Below are positions 51,241 through 63,169 of a stretch of DNA of 64,000 nt, piece after piece. Both the position numbers and the translations under genes were made by a program. The DNA lies in contig JAFFSR010000218.1 of the NCBI GenBank assembly GCA_017163975.1, positions 1,302,001-1,366,000 on the forward strand, written 5' to 3'. The stretch is from Anastatus disparis. Taxonomy: Eukaryota; Arthropoda; Insecta; Hymenoptera; Eupelmidae. The notes under the pieces were generated by a model that made no database searches, had not been told where the DNA came from, and saw only the letters and a program-made list of their open reading frames with translations. The first letter of the stretch is position 1. Each line of letters begins with the position of its first letter.

Positions 51241-54200
51241 CTCCAGTTATTTTATAAAGGGTAAATTAATCTATTTAATTTTGAATAGACAATTGTAACG
51301 TTTTCAATGCCACTTAATAAAATATTTACTTTTTATCATAAAAACAAATAATAAGTTAATATATAAAATGATCCAATCAAAACATGACTGGATGAAAAAA
51401 AAAATCAAATATTAAATTTCCCTTTTCACAATATTTTCAACCAAAAAACACCTTTAAAAGAAAAAAAAAGATCAACCACAGCTTACCCATAACAAAGGTA
51501 ATATTTACACTGTTGAATTACTCTCGAACCATTTAAAAGTAAAATCTCCCAGTCAGATAGTTCGCGAATAAAGCGTCGATCGAGTCATTGACCAAAGCAA
51601 CACAATCATACGAATAAAATGGACAATAGGTCATGTATACTTCTCAGTTATGTATGTATAACCTACGAAAATCGTATATGTAATATTTGCATACACGAGG
51701 TTTTCATTTAATTCAATAGAACTTCTTTCTCTTTCTCTTTTCGATTAATCATTATTTCAAAACTATATTAAATTCAAGCATAATTTCTATGTGTTTGCCT
51801 AGGTGAGGCTTGATAGAATCAATATTCGGAAACAATGAGTGCTGATGTCATTTAAGGAGATTGACAATGTTTAAATTATGAATAGATTTGCGAGATAATT
51901 ACAAATGTGCGAGGCTTGATTAAATAATGTCATTCAAAGTTAGAAATTTTTACTATTTCGAGGGATGAGGCTTTAAAATTTACTAGATTTTGATGAAGGT
52001 GATATTTACACAGACTTATGGTTAATAAAATCGATTAAATTCTCGCATAAATTAATTTCGAGAGATACTTGTTTTTGCCCATTTGTAGAATTATATATTA
52101 TTTATTTAAAATATGTGAGAAATTTGTTTTGACAGTTTTTTGTTCGTAAAGAATCACTATTTCTCATCTCACTATTATAAAAAAATTGTTTTTTTAAATT
52201 TTTACAATTTGATTTAAAAATATTGTTGCACAATTTAAATGTACAGGTGTTTTTGAAAGTTATTGCTTGACGACCTTCTTTTAAGTACATGGGTTACATA
52301 GTTCATTACGTTTAATTCATAACGTAATTTTATTGTCACTGTTTTTTTTTTTAATTTTATATCTCACTAATAAAGAAAAAGAAATAATAAATAAAAATTT
52401 TCTGGCCTAGCATCTCATCTTTTCTTTTTTTACAATATCTTCGACGCTTGCATTAATACAGCAATACTCTTCACTTATCGCCAATATGACGCCTCTCCCC
52501 AAAAAAAGAAATCCACAACAAATAAATAAACAATAAAGAAAAAACACAGGAGACAAACTAAAGAAAAACGAAACAAACAAAAAAGTAGAAAAAAAAAGTG
52601 AACGATCGACACAGCATTGTCAAATATATCTATCGTCGTAGTATTCCTCTCTTCTACAATATACACGCGTATAGGTGTATATACGTAAATATGTGGAAAA
52701 GAGAAAACTGACGAGTTGTAGTATTGTTTCCTTCAGTTAACGGCGTCGCTACAAACTATTGAGCCATCGTGCTCCGTTTTGTTTAACGTTTTGTACCCCC
52801 CCATCCTCTCTCTCTCTTTCTCTCGTTTACCCTATCCTCTCTTTTTTCAGCATCCATACACTCTCCTCTCTGTATAACCATTGAATTGCTACTCGCGCGT
52901 GTTTGGCAGCTTTGTCACTTGATAACCACGTTTCTAGTGTATATACCTCGGCTTCTGCAATGTCCGTGTGTCGATTAAAAAAAAAAAAGAAGAGAGGAAA
53001 AAAAGAGAAGAAAGAAATTTTCAACGTGTGTACAAACTATTGTAGCAACTCTTTTATTTGTCATTTCGTTAGCCTTTCGTTGCGTTTCGTTTCTTCTCTT
53101 TTTTTTTTCTTTTCGCTTATTTTCTCGTTTTAGTTTGTTTCTAGTTTAGGAATGAAATGAAAATGCTCTAGCTTTGTTGGCAGGTTTATTAAGAATGCGA
53201 GAGATGAGATGATATATTTATTTTTCATGTCGAATCGGCTTGATCAAAAGAAATTTAGTCTTAGCAGATTGAATATTTGTCAATTAGAGAAAAAAATATT
53301 TCATTATTTTTATTAGTGTATTTAATTTTTTACAACTTATATAGAAGTGAAAAAACTTAGGTTTTAAAAATTCACATTTTTCTTTCATTGTTGTTGCATG
53401 TCAAATAAATCAAATCGTAACTTATTCTCATCTATTTAATTCACATAGGAATTAATTGATATTTTATGTAATACGTCAAGCGTTAGATCACATCACAAAG
53501 CTCACCAATGAAATCATGCTATTCCAATTACATAACTTGTCCTAATTCTACAGGAAATAATTACTAACATACTTCGATCATAATTTTTAATGCTGAATAA
53601 ATTTTCAATAATAAAATCTTTTACAACCGTTAACACTTACTTTTTCGTAAAATATTGTCTTAATATAGTCGGCATGTATTTACTTACATTCATATAAATA
53701 TAATGTCCACACCGTCTCGTAAACATCGACAATCCCATTCAACTTTTATTAAAAAATTCCTCCTCAAATTTTTCATAAAACAGGCTATAAATTTTTAAAT
53801 TAAGAAAAAAAAAAAGAAATACTTATGAATAAATCGTGCAATTACATTAAAAAAGCCCCCGGATACTTGTGTAAACATCGTCTTCTTCAAATTAAATACA
53901 ATATCTTAAGACGTCTTAAAATAATTTCATAATCGCATTAATTAACAGTAAATTAAGGTTTTCCACGAAATTTCAACATTAATTAAAAGTAATTGAATTG
54001 CCTTTAGTCCCTCTCAATGCTCATCTTGTTTAAACACTGGAGAAATAAAAAAAAAAAGAAGATGGCAAAAGGTGTAGAATTAAGCCAATTTTCTTTTCTT
54101 TTGACGATGTTAACGTTGATTTCTTCTTCTTCTTTTATTTTTTCTCTTCTTCTTCTTCTGACTCTTTTTTTAAACGAGTTTTTATTAAAATCCCCAAGAA

Positions 54201-55126
54201 ATTTCCTTTTTTATATCATCTTGCATTCAATCAAAACATTCTCCGCCACTCGGTAAGTTAACAACCATTATCAATGCCTATGTAACCGAGACTTCATGAA
54301 AAAAAATACATATATATTCAATATAAAATAAATAAAGAAAGAGATTCAAGTAACAGTTACCTTTCATTCACTCAAGCCAATTTGGTAGCCAGGAGTGCAG
54401 GCGTGTGTTCGTTTCACGAAATCGTGAAAAGGTAAGATCCGTATACATATATACTCGAGTGCTTTAGCTCTGACGAAAATTAACGATTAACTCGTTGATG
54501 CAGTTGCAGAAGAGCCTTACATTTTACTTATTTCTTCTTTTTTTCATTCTATCTCGCTGTTTCTTTTACTTCTGCTGTTCTGGCCTCTTCTTTTTTTTCC
54601 TTTTTTGAACGAAAATATGACTGACGTTCGTTAATTTTAAATTTCAAGTTGGTATTTCAGAAGCGTACTCTTTTTTCTTTCTTTCGCTGGTTATGTTTTT
54701 ATGATAGATTTGCTTTTCACAAATTTAAATAAAAAATTTACGAATAATTGATGGTAATTAAAGAAAATATCGTGCTGCTGATTTGTTTGAGTTGAAATTT
54801 GTTGAAAATAAGTAGGTTATTTATGAACAGAAGAAACTTTTTAAATGTATTTAATCAATGCTATTGAAATTAAAGTATTTTCTCTTTTATTTTAGAAAAT
54901 TTTTATAAGACGTTGATGGAAAATTAATTAAAATTTTAATTGTTATTTTATAACATTAAGAAAAAGTGTATAATGTAAAAAATGGAGTAAAAGAATTCAA
55001 TACGACTTTGAAAAATTCCCGCGTAAAATTTGCCGTCTTTTCTACTGCAATTATGTATTTTACCATTTTTTAATAATTCGCTGTAGATTTTAACCATCAT
55101 CCATTTTTTATATTCTCTACTTTTTT
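51241..55126. other. Long non-coding stretch
   Basis: AT-rich apart from patches at about 51,560-51,740, 52,620-53,100 and 54,360-54,600. CT runs occur near 52,806-52,825. CTT-rich DNA lies at about 54,120-54,165. A consensus-like donor, GAAAAG|GTAAGA, is present at 54,431, preceded by complex sequence (54,361-54,431), but no clear acceptor bounds it. No gene was recognised. Confidence 0.45.
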
Positions 55127-57385
55127 CAGTACTGCGGAGAAGCTCTCATGTCTAAACTTATGAATTTTTTTGAATTGACTAAATAGAAGAAAAATCTATA
55201 GACTTTTCCAAGTGCCTTTAATTTTTTTCTAGAGACCTTTCTTCTTTCGTATTCCATAGCCATTTTCTTTCTCTTTTATTCAAGCTACTCTTTATTTTTA
55301 TTCTTGTTGAATCTCCGTTTCAAATATCTTTTATTAATGTAGCAATGTTATAACCTTCTCAACATACGTGTATTTTTATCTTCGTTCTTTAAATGACTAC
55401 TCTAGTTTTTAGATACAAAAGAATACTTTTACATAGTTTGATTTTTATTGTTTGTTCATTAGAAAATCTATTTATTTAATTTGGATAATCTTCCTTTATT
55501 ATGGAATTAAATAATCAAAAAGTAAAAATACAAAAAAAGTTTATTGAATGGCTCTCAAATAAAAAAAAGTAAATTTATATTATTTTTTTCAAGAAAGTTA
55601 AACAGATATTTTTTTCTTCTTTATATATATGCATATATCAAACACAAAGTTCTGTCAAATTTCTCTTCTCTTCTTATGTTATTCCTATCTCTTTTCTCGT
55701 CGTCTACTCTTCCTCGGAGTGCTTAAACACTTGAGCGTAATTAATGGGACTAACCGCGCTCTTTCGCTTATAACCGAAAGCTTAGTGAATGCATAAGGAG
55801 TTTCCTTCCAGAACCAGCTTCCCGCATCATTTCGTTTCTTTTTTTCTTCTTCTTTTTACTTTTTCTTTTCCTTCACTTATTCTTCTTTTCTTTCTATCTT
55901 TCCTTAAGTCTCTTCCTCTTCTTACTCTCAGTTCGGTTTGTCTTGCTTTTGACTTTACGCTTTTTCCGATATTTTTCCTTTTCTGCCTTTTTTTTTAATC
56001 GTATTTTTTTCATACTTCATCTATTATTCCCTTTACTATTATTCATTTTTATAAATATTTTATATTTAATAGCGCGTATTTTGCATATATACATATGCAT
56101 AAATGCAGGACTTTATGCGTATACTATAAAGCTTTTTTTTTCCATTAAAGTATTATTTTAAAATTCCATTTTTAGATATTACCGACATAAACAATTCAAT
56201 ATATTCATATATAGATTTTTTTTCTGCATGATTTGCCTTTTTTCCGTATAACGTACCTTTTTTTTACTTTGATGTGCATAAATTCAATGACAAACTTTAC
56301 TGGTAATAGTGAAAATATGTCATCAGCATTTTTCATTCTTCTTTTTATTTTAATCATTCATTTATATTATTTTTCTTATTATTTTATATTTACTTTCCGT
56401 GCAATCATATTCTGAAGAATCGAATAACAAAACTGTTAAAAAACGATATGAATTAATCGCGTTAATGTGAGGGTACGTAAAAGCGAATCAACTCAGACAA
56501 AAAAAAAGAAGAAAGAGCTTCAATTCTTCTGAAATCCTTCGATATTTAACACTGAAGCTAGATTAAAATTACAAGACGGCAACAAAGTCATGATATTTTA
56601 TGCTAAGTACAAGAAAGGAAAATGTTAATGTTCTTAAAGGACCATTTTTCGTTAACTTCGTAATTAACAGTAGCGTTTTCTTTCTTCTTTTCTTCTTTTT
56701 TACTCATCCTAGTGTTTGAAAAGCTCTTCTCTTATATGGCCAAGTATTCCTTTTAGTTATATTTGACAGTTCGTAAGTTTAATAATGAATATTACTTTTA
56801 ATTAAATTATCGGTACAAACATTGATTTACGTGATGTGAATATATTTTCAAATGTGTTTTGAAGAGATTTGATGATGAGGTATATTTTTTTCTTATATAG
56901 AAAGAAGTAAACACTTGAAAATTTCATCTAGATGAATTGAACTTTTTGCAATAAATGCATTATCAATTTTTTCATCGAATATGAAAAATATAAATTATTT
57001 TCTATTCAGTTTTTATAATTAGTTTAAAATGAAAACTTCTCTACAAATTTTAAATTGAATTTTTAATTTAAAAAAAAAATAAATAAAATTAATTCTTTAA
57101 AATAAGTAAAAATTCTTAATGAAATAAAATTCAAACGAAAATATAAATGAACGTTACCTTAAATTAACTGAGATTTATTTAGAGAAATCGACAGTCAAAA
57201 AAAAAAATTTTTGTTTCATAAAAAATATTTTTTTTTTTTAAAACTGTTACTGAGTTTAATACGTATTATTATTTTAGATTATTTAAAAATAATGAACTAC
57301 ATAGTCATGTATTTAATAATTTCAAAAAACAATAACATACAAATAATTTTTTATTTGATTATTCATTGTTATATCGTCAATTTAT
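55127..57385. other. AT-rich stretch with pyrimidine-biased DNA
   Basis: Pyrimidine-biased at about 55,600-56,030 (CTT, TTTC words), which gives the Phe/Leu/Ser-rich frames at 55,789-56,161. The rest is AT-rich. A good acceptor-like site at 55,129 is treated separately as an observation. Confidence 0.5.
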
Positions 57386-57580
57386 GAGATCGTCAGTGGC
57401 TCAGTCAGTAGAGCGATGGACTCGTAATCTCGAGGTCCCGAGTTCGAATCCCGCTCTCGGCCGATTTATACAAGCACCGCTGTACGATACATGTGCTTTG
57501 TTCACGAACACACTGATGACCTCCGTCGTTAATTAACATTTTAATGATAACATAAATACAGCGACGTTAAATAAAAAATA
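57386..57580 (+). mobile_element. tRNA-derived SINE, copy 7
   Basis: The head has A-box-like TGGCTCAGTCAG, loop CTCGTAA and B-box-like GAGTTCGAATCCC. The AAGCAC/GTGCTT hairpin is intact. The distal repeat is CGTCG/CGACG after decay of the inner base pairs. The tail GACGTTAAATAAAAAATA contains AATAAA. The head-body junction is of the CTCTCGGCCGATTTA type. Confidence 0.9.
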
Positions 57581-60500
57581 ATGTCTTTAATTATTACACG
57601 ATTGAAATTTAATTTACTTATTTCATTTTTTAGTTAAATATTACCTGATATTTCAAAATAAAGAAAAGAAAATTTCAACATTACCGTAAGTTTTGAATAA
57701 TTTTGACAAAGATAAAACTTTAAATAATGACTCGCCAAGTATCTTTATATTCTCTTTCTCAAAACCGAAAAAAAAAATACACAAATAAATTCGGGCGTAT
57801 ACTAGACGAAGTGAGCATCGTAAGGAAAGAAAGAAAAGAAAGAAAAAGAAAAAAAAAAGGAAAAGGGGTATACAAGGAGAAAAAGCCCGTTGTCGTACAT
57901 TGCGACGAGAGAGATTTTCCTTAGAGGTTTACCTAGAGGCCACACAAGAGTCGTGCTGTATCTCCTTTTCGTGTACATAGCAAATCTCGTTGAAATACCA
58001 TCCCCCTTTGGTTTTACCCAACGGTAACAACCCGACGGTTCTTCTTCCCTTCTTCTTCTATTTCACGTGCACGGCATATAAGAAACTATGCACACATACA
58101 CATACGTACACAAAGTTAAAAAATAAAAAAAAAAGAGAAGAAAAGAGAACAATCGCATAATTCGAGGATGTCTTATTTGCCTCGATGCTACTGGTCGTAA
58201 GTCTTGAAATTTACGTGAGAGAGAATCTTTCCTTTTTATCTTGGTCATTGATTAGGAAGGAGTTGAATCGAATAAGTATGTTGACTTTTATGCATCGAGA
58301 ATTCATTGAAATACTTTTGTACTTTTTTAAATTTAATTTCAAAAATAGTTTGTTTCAAATAAAAATAAATAAAATTAAAATGATCATTTTTAAAAGCAAA
58401 AATTAAATTATTAAATTATCAAAATCTATGACGATTTAAGAATAATAACATTAAAACTAATGCGATTTATTAAATATAAATAAATTTTATTGCAAGTATA
58501 TAATTTTCAAAGTTTATTCCCAGTTAATATTCATTGTACCGTACAACCAAAAAGTTTATCTTGTCAAAATCCATCTGCAATCAATTATAATAAAATTTTA
58601 ATTTCCCAAACTGAAATTCAAAAACTTTTTAAACTTTCTTGAATGATAAGTTTCGAAGAAATCAAAATACCGCAAGAAGATTTGAATTAAATCTACCTAA
58701 AGAATAAGAAAGAGGAACGAAGGAAAAGGGATGGGGCTGTAAAGTAAGAAAAAGGGATATATACTATCCGGCGAGAGAAAACGATAAGTCTTATGATTAT
58801 AAAATAGATAAGTTGAAATGCTCGGTCGTGTCTCTATATAATTTCCCTCGCTAGCGTTAAAATATATATATTTTTTTTTGCTTCAGTACATTAACATGGG
58901 TATGCAAATTTGAAAAAGCTGAAAGTAAGGGAATAGTTTATAGGAAAATTTAAAGTAATTTGGCCACGGTAAGAAAGGCTTTTAATACTTTGGCCAGCAG
59001 TTGTTGGCGCATTAGAATAATAAGGCTGAGGAAACTTTTACGAAATAACAGCGTTGACGGCTGTTCTTTTTTTATATTTTGTTTATTTAAAAGAAAAAGT
59101 TGATGTTTGCGTATTTTCGTACAAGAAGAAAATATTTCTGTAATAATTACTAAAAAATCATGATAATCCTGAGACCAAATGATTTTTGGATTCTTTTCCA
59201 GATAATTTTTAAAATTAATATTTTATGACATTAAAATATTTATTGAACTGTCTATAAATTTTACATTCAGATTTTAGTAAAAATGACAGTTGATAATTTT
59301 TATAAGAAACCAATAAAAATTTGTAGAAATATTAAGTAATTTTTACTTCAGTATTTTTATTATAATTCCTATAAAAATATTTATTCTACGTATATTTTAT
59401 TAAAAGTTTTTTAGGTAAAAGTTAATTATTTATTTAAACTATCACTTTATTGTGACTTTCTATGTTCTTATTGTAGGCGCTAAACAACAAAATTGTGAAC
59501 AGTGTAAATGAAGAAAGTTGCTAGTAACTTTGAGTTTCGAACAACGTAAAAAAGTGTTGAATAAATAATTTGAAAAAAATTTTTTAATTTACAAAGTTTT
59601 TCTATGGTCGCTTAAAAATTTTATGTTTTTCTAAAATCTTGTTATGCTATACCTTAGTAGAGCGTACTTAAACTTTGTACAGAATTACACAACAATTAAA
59701 TTGTACATAAAAGTATGGCAAAACAAATAGGGCTCCATGAAACTATCAAAATTTTAAAAATGGTTGCAAATAATAAATTATGATAATAAAATCATTTTTT
59801 CCTTGAAAAAAAAAAACGTTTCACATGGATATTTTCTCCTCAATTTAAATTCACCCTTAACTTCAATTTTCCTTCATCAAGCTCTGACTGCTAAAGAAGA
59901 GAAAAAAAGAAGAAGTAAAAAAAATGAGCTTTTTACTTTGAAAATTTCACTTAAAATTTCTTAAGCTTAAAATAGAACGATGTTGGAAGCAAGCGTGGAT
60001 CAAACGTTGAAAATAGTCTTAATGAACGACAGCAAACACGACTAGCTTTATAAGATACGAGATAAAATACAAAGGCGGACGATAAGAGAAAGATAGACAG
60101 AAACATAGAGAGAGAAAGAGAGAATGAAAAAGAGAAGCAGAAGAAGAAGGGCAAGCAGGAAGTAAAAACAAGCAGAGAGAGAGAGAGAGAAAGGAACGAC
60201 CGGATATTTAACCGGGATGATAGCAGCTCATTTAAGCAAAACTTTTGCCTTCTCTCCAACCAAGAAAACTTGAAAGCAAGATAGAGAGAGAAGAAGGAGA
60301 AGCCAAGGCGTATAGTGTTAAAACTCACAAAAGCGTGGAGAGAGAAAATTACGTGATTTTATAATTTCTTATATACGTTTCTTTAGTTGAATTCAAGAAA
60401 TACACTTATAGAAATGATGTACTCAGAAAAATCCCTTTAGCTCTTCTTTTTTTAACTTTATTATTGTATTACCAAGTCTTAATTATATGATTTTTAAGTT

Positions 60501-60703
60501 TTATAAACCTTTGGCTTTGTTTAATTTTCCTTGAAAGTCGTTTTGGAGAGATAAGCGATGAAGAATTTTGAAAGATTCGTTGATTGGAAGCTTTAATCTA
60601 CTTATCTTTAACTAGTTAGGAAATTTGAATTTATAAATATTGGATTAATTTTCAAATTATTAATATTATATGTTTTTGAAAGCCATGTATAAGGAGCTTG
60701 GTA
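57581..60703. other. Non-coding stretch with purine-biased runs
   Basis: Purine-biased on the + strand at about 57,820-57,895 and 60,060-60,310, the latter with a GA microsatellite at about 60,174-60,190. Mixed patches lie at 57,900-58,110 and 58,690-58,860. The 125-codon minus-strand frame at 59,951-60,328 is Ser/Leu/Phe-rich because it crosses the GA-rich DNA. A junction TTTTTTAG|GTAAAA at 59,414 is a weak ratchet-like site. Confidence 0.5.
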
Positions 60704-60910
60704 TTAGGTCGTCAGTGGCTCAGTCGGTAGAGCGATGGGTTCGTAATCTCGAGGTCCCGAGTTCGAATCCCACTCTCAGCAGCCGAATAATACAAGCACC
60801 GCTGTATGTTACATGTGCTTTGTTTACAAACACACTGAAACAACCTCCGTCGCTATTTGATATCGCAATGATAACATAAGTACAGCGACGTTAAATAAAA
60901 TTTAAAAAAA
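60704..60910 (+). mobile_element. tRNA-derived SINE, copy 8
   Basis: The head has A-box-like TGGCTCAGTCGG, loop TTCGTAA and B-box-like GAGTTCGAATCCC. The junction carries the extra GCA (CTCTCAGCAGCCGAA), as in copy 5. The AAGCAC/GTGCTT hairpin and the CGTCGC/GCGACG repeat are both intact, and the tail TTAAATAAAATTT contains AATAAA. It lies about 180 bases upstream of the exon candidate. A 69-codon + strand frame through it gives a peptide of the SVAQSVERWV type, which is the usual false protein read from tRNA-like DNA. Confidence 0.9.
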
Positions 60911-61090
60911 TGAAGTTGTTAGGAAATGTATTTGTATTGTAGATTTTAACATGAAAATCTTTTTTTTTTGTTTATTCAATATTAACAAATATTGAAAATA
61001 AATACAAATAAACATGATTGATATTTTCTAAATTAAAAATATATTTTATAATTTTAAATTTGTTAAGTTATATAAATTTTATTGTTTCAG
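60911..61090 (+). other. AT-rich intron end upstream of the exon candidate
   Basis: AT-rich DNA ending in TTTTATTGTTTCAG, a good acceptor. No other signal. Confidence 0.5.
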
Positions 61091-61169
61091 ATGTCAACAT
61101 GGTCGCGGAACCAAAACCTCATCAGACAGGTCGTAAACGTCAAAATATGGCCAAAACCGGAAACGACTG
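61091..61169 (+). CDS. Candidate 79-nt exon, possibly the first coding exon
   Basis: Bounded by the acceptor TTTTATTGTTTCAG (ending 61,090) and the donor GACTG|GTAAAT (GT at 61,170). Its composition is much less AT-biased than the flanking DNA. The best frame starts at base 3 and encodes 25 complete residues, including MVAEPKPHQTGRKRQN, a polar, basic peptide unlike the Phe/Lys/Ile-rich noise elsewhere. In that frame an ATG at 61,099 lies in the context CAACATGG, close to the insect start consensus. The exon could thus hold the end of a 5' UTR and the first 23 codons, or be internal with phases 1 and 2. A second frame beginning with the exon's first three bases (ATG) is also open throughout (MSTWSRNQ...); the remaining frame has a stop. 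The protein was not recognised. Flanking introns would be very long on the 5' side. Confidence 0.5.
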
Positions 61170-62733
61170 GTAAATTATTGTTTAATTACAAATCATCTTC
61201 ACATTATTTATTTTAAAGCAACATATAACATTCATCGATTATTAATCAGATGAAAAGTTTTAAAATCATTTAAAATAATGTAAACTTTAACAACGTAATT
61301 AATAATAAAAACCATAAAGTTTTAGTATTACAACAATGTTAAATCTTCCTTTTGATAAATGAAATTCTTTATCAAAAACTTTAGTCGAATAATTATTCAT
61401 TAAAACTTTAAATTTTTAACATTACAATGATTTCAAACATTGAGGATCGAAGTTTTCAAAGAACCTTTAAAATTCTCCGGTTATAGACATTTAAGTTATT
61501 ACATGAAGTTCTTTATCATGTAAAATTAAAAAATTTGATTGAACAAAAGAAGAAGATTGTAATTTTAGCGTACCATTGTAGAATGTTTGTACATTATGAT
61601 TATTTATTTATTTTTCTAAAAAGTTGAAAAATACCTTGATAGAAAATTGACCATATTTGGACAGAATTTTTAGTTATTGTAAGTTAAAATGACAATCATC
61701 TAAAAAATTTGTTAAAATAATTTCCACATAGGTATCATTTAAACACACAATGACTAGAAATTCTGGCCAGAACGTCATAGACTTTTTATCAGGGTGAACG
61801 CTTAATACATTGGCAAAATCTAAAGGGTTTTTTGTTAATCCTTTAAGTTATGAACGGATTGGAAGAAACACTGTATCAATTCTCAAATTTTCGCTCGACT
61901 AATTTAATATATTCTAACAAGATAAAATAATTTTAAATATCTTAAAATTATAAATCATATCTTAATGCTTCCATTACATTAATTTCTTTATTGATGTAAT
62001 ATTCAAAATTTCTGATTAATTTATTGCTTCTTTCATTAATGATTACAATTTAAACATTAAATTAAAAATACATAAGAATTTTGAAAATTTCATCCCAAGT
62101 ACAGCAATAATTGCAGCCGTGCAACTACAAACATCATAAAATACAAACGACACACTAAATTTCCAGCAAGGTACAAACATTTTAGCTTGTTTCTCCTCAA
62201 AGCTCTTTAAAAAAGACTTTAGAGCCGACTGCACGAAGGGTAGCGATAAAAAAAAAGAAGAAGAAACAAAAAAGAATAAGAAAGATGTTGAGCAAAAAAG
62301 GTAACAGCCATCGATCTCACTCAGTGAGCGTTTTATGTTGAAAAAAAAAGGAAGAAAAAAGAAAACCGACTATAAAACTCGTAAGAACGAGTGGATCATC
62401 TGTATAGTGTTAGATTCTTCTCTAGAATCTCAGTACCTGTTAAAATGACCAAATCCAATTGTAGCCTTTAAAGGGAAAGACTTTACTTGCCAAGGAAAAA
62501 TATCTTAAGATTTTCTTTACTCCGGGATCCTTTCTTCATTCTTTTTTTTCTTTCTTCTTGTTTTATATATGTAAACGCGTTACATGTATCGTGCAAAGTT
62601 TAGTCTTCTTCCTTTTTTTTAAATCCTATTTGTAAGATATGTGTCTACTTCAAGTCTTGCATTTCTAATTTGAATTTTGAAAAATTACATTTTGGGGATA
62701 AAAAAAATTTACACTGTTAAAGAAGACATAAAA
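61170..62733. other. AT-rich stretch downstream of the exon candidate
   Basis: Presumed intron if the exon is real. AT-rich, with an A/G run near 62,247-62,285 and mixed DNA at 62,290-62,460. No further exon could be paired. Confidence 0.45.
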
Positions 62734-63090
62734 ATACATGAAATTTAATGTAGTTTTCAATGAAATTTGAGTGATATTAAAGAATAATATTTATGAAAAT
62801 TAATATTTGCTAAATAAATTAAACGCAGATTTAAATAAAAATTAACACATATTATTGTAGGTTCACAAGAAATTTACTACAAAAATGAACTTTGCTTCAA
62901 TTACACATATTAAATTTCATGTATACACTGATGAAAACAAACTTCATGTAATTTTTGCATTAAATTTATGTTAGTAAACATTTATTTTCATGCATATTAT
63001 ACTTTAATATGACTTTAATGATCAAAACATATTAAACTTTATGTAAAAATTTCATTAGAAATTAAAGTACACGCATTGAATTTTATATAT
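62734..63090. repeat. Inverted and dispersed repeats of an ATTAAATTTCATGTA word
   Basis: A 16-base arm ATACATGAAATTTAAT (62,734-62,749) has an exact reverse complement at 62,909-62,924. Degenerate direct copies of the right arm follow near 62,936-62,950, 62,957-62,974, 63,028-63,046 and 63,073-63,090, often trailed by a T or A run. This looks like a decayed fold-back or short minisatellite. It is AT-rich, so some matches may be chance. Confidence 0.5.
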
Positions 63091-63169
63091 TTTTTAATGA
63101 TGTAGATAATCGTAATAACTTAATGTATCTATTTTTTATTAATATATAAATATTTAAAGAATGCTTCAA

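Noticed and set aside
59951..60328. 125-codon minus-strand frame
   Set aside because: Ser/Leu/Phe repeats follow from GA-rich DNA; no motif.
60670..60879. 69-codon + strand frame with an SVAQSVERWV-like peptide
   Set aside because: It is the well-known false peptide obtained by translating tRNA-derived repeat DNA and lies inside SINE copy 8.
4917..60910. Functional tRNA genes at the eight A-box/B-box sites
   Set aside because: T-arm and acceptor stems do not pair, anticodon stems have mismatches, and all copies continue into the same 100-base non-tRNA body, so they are SINEs.
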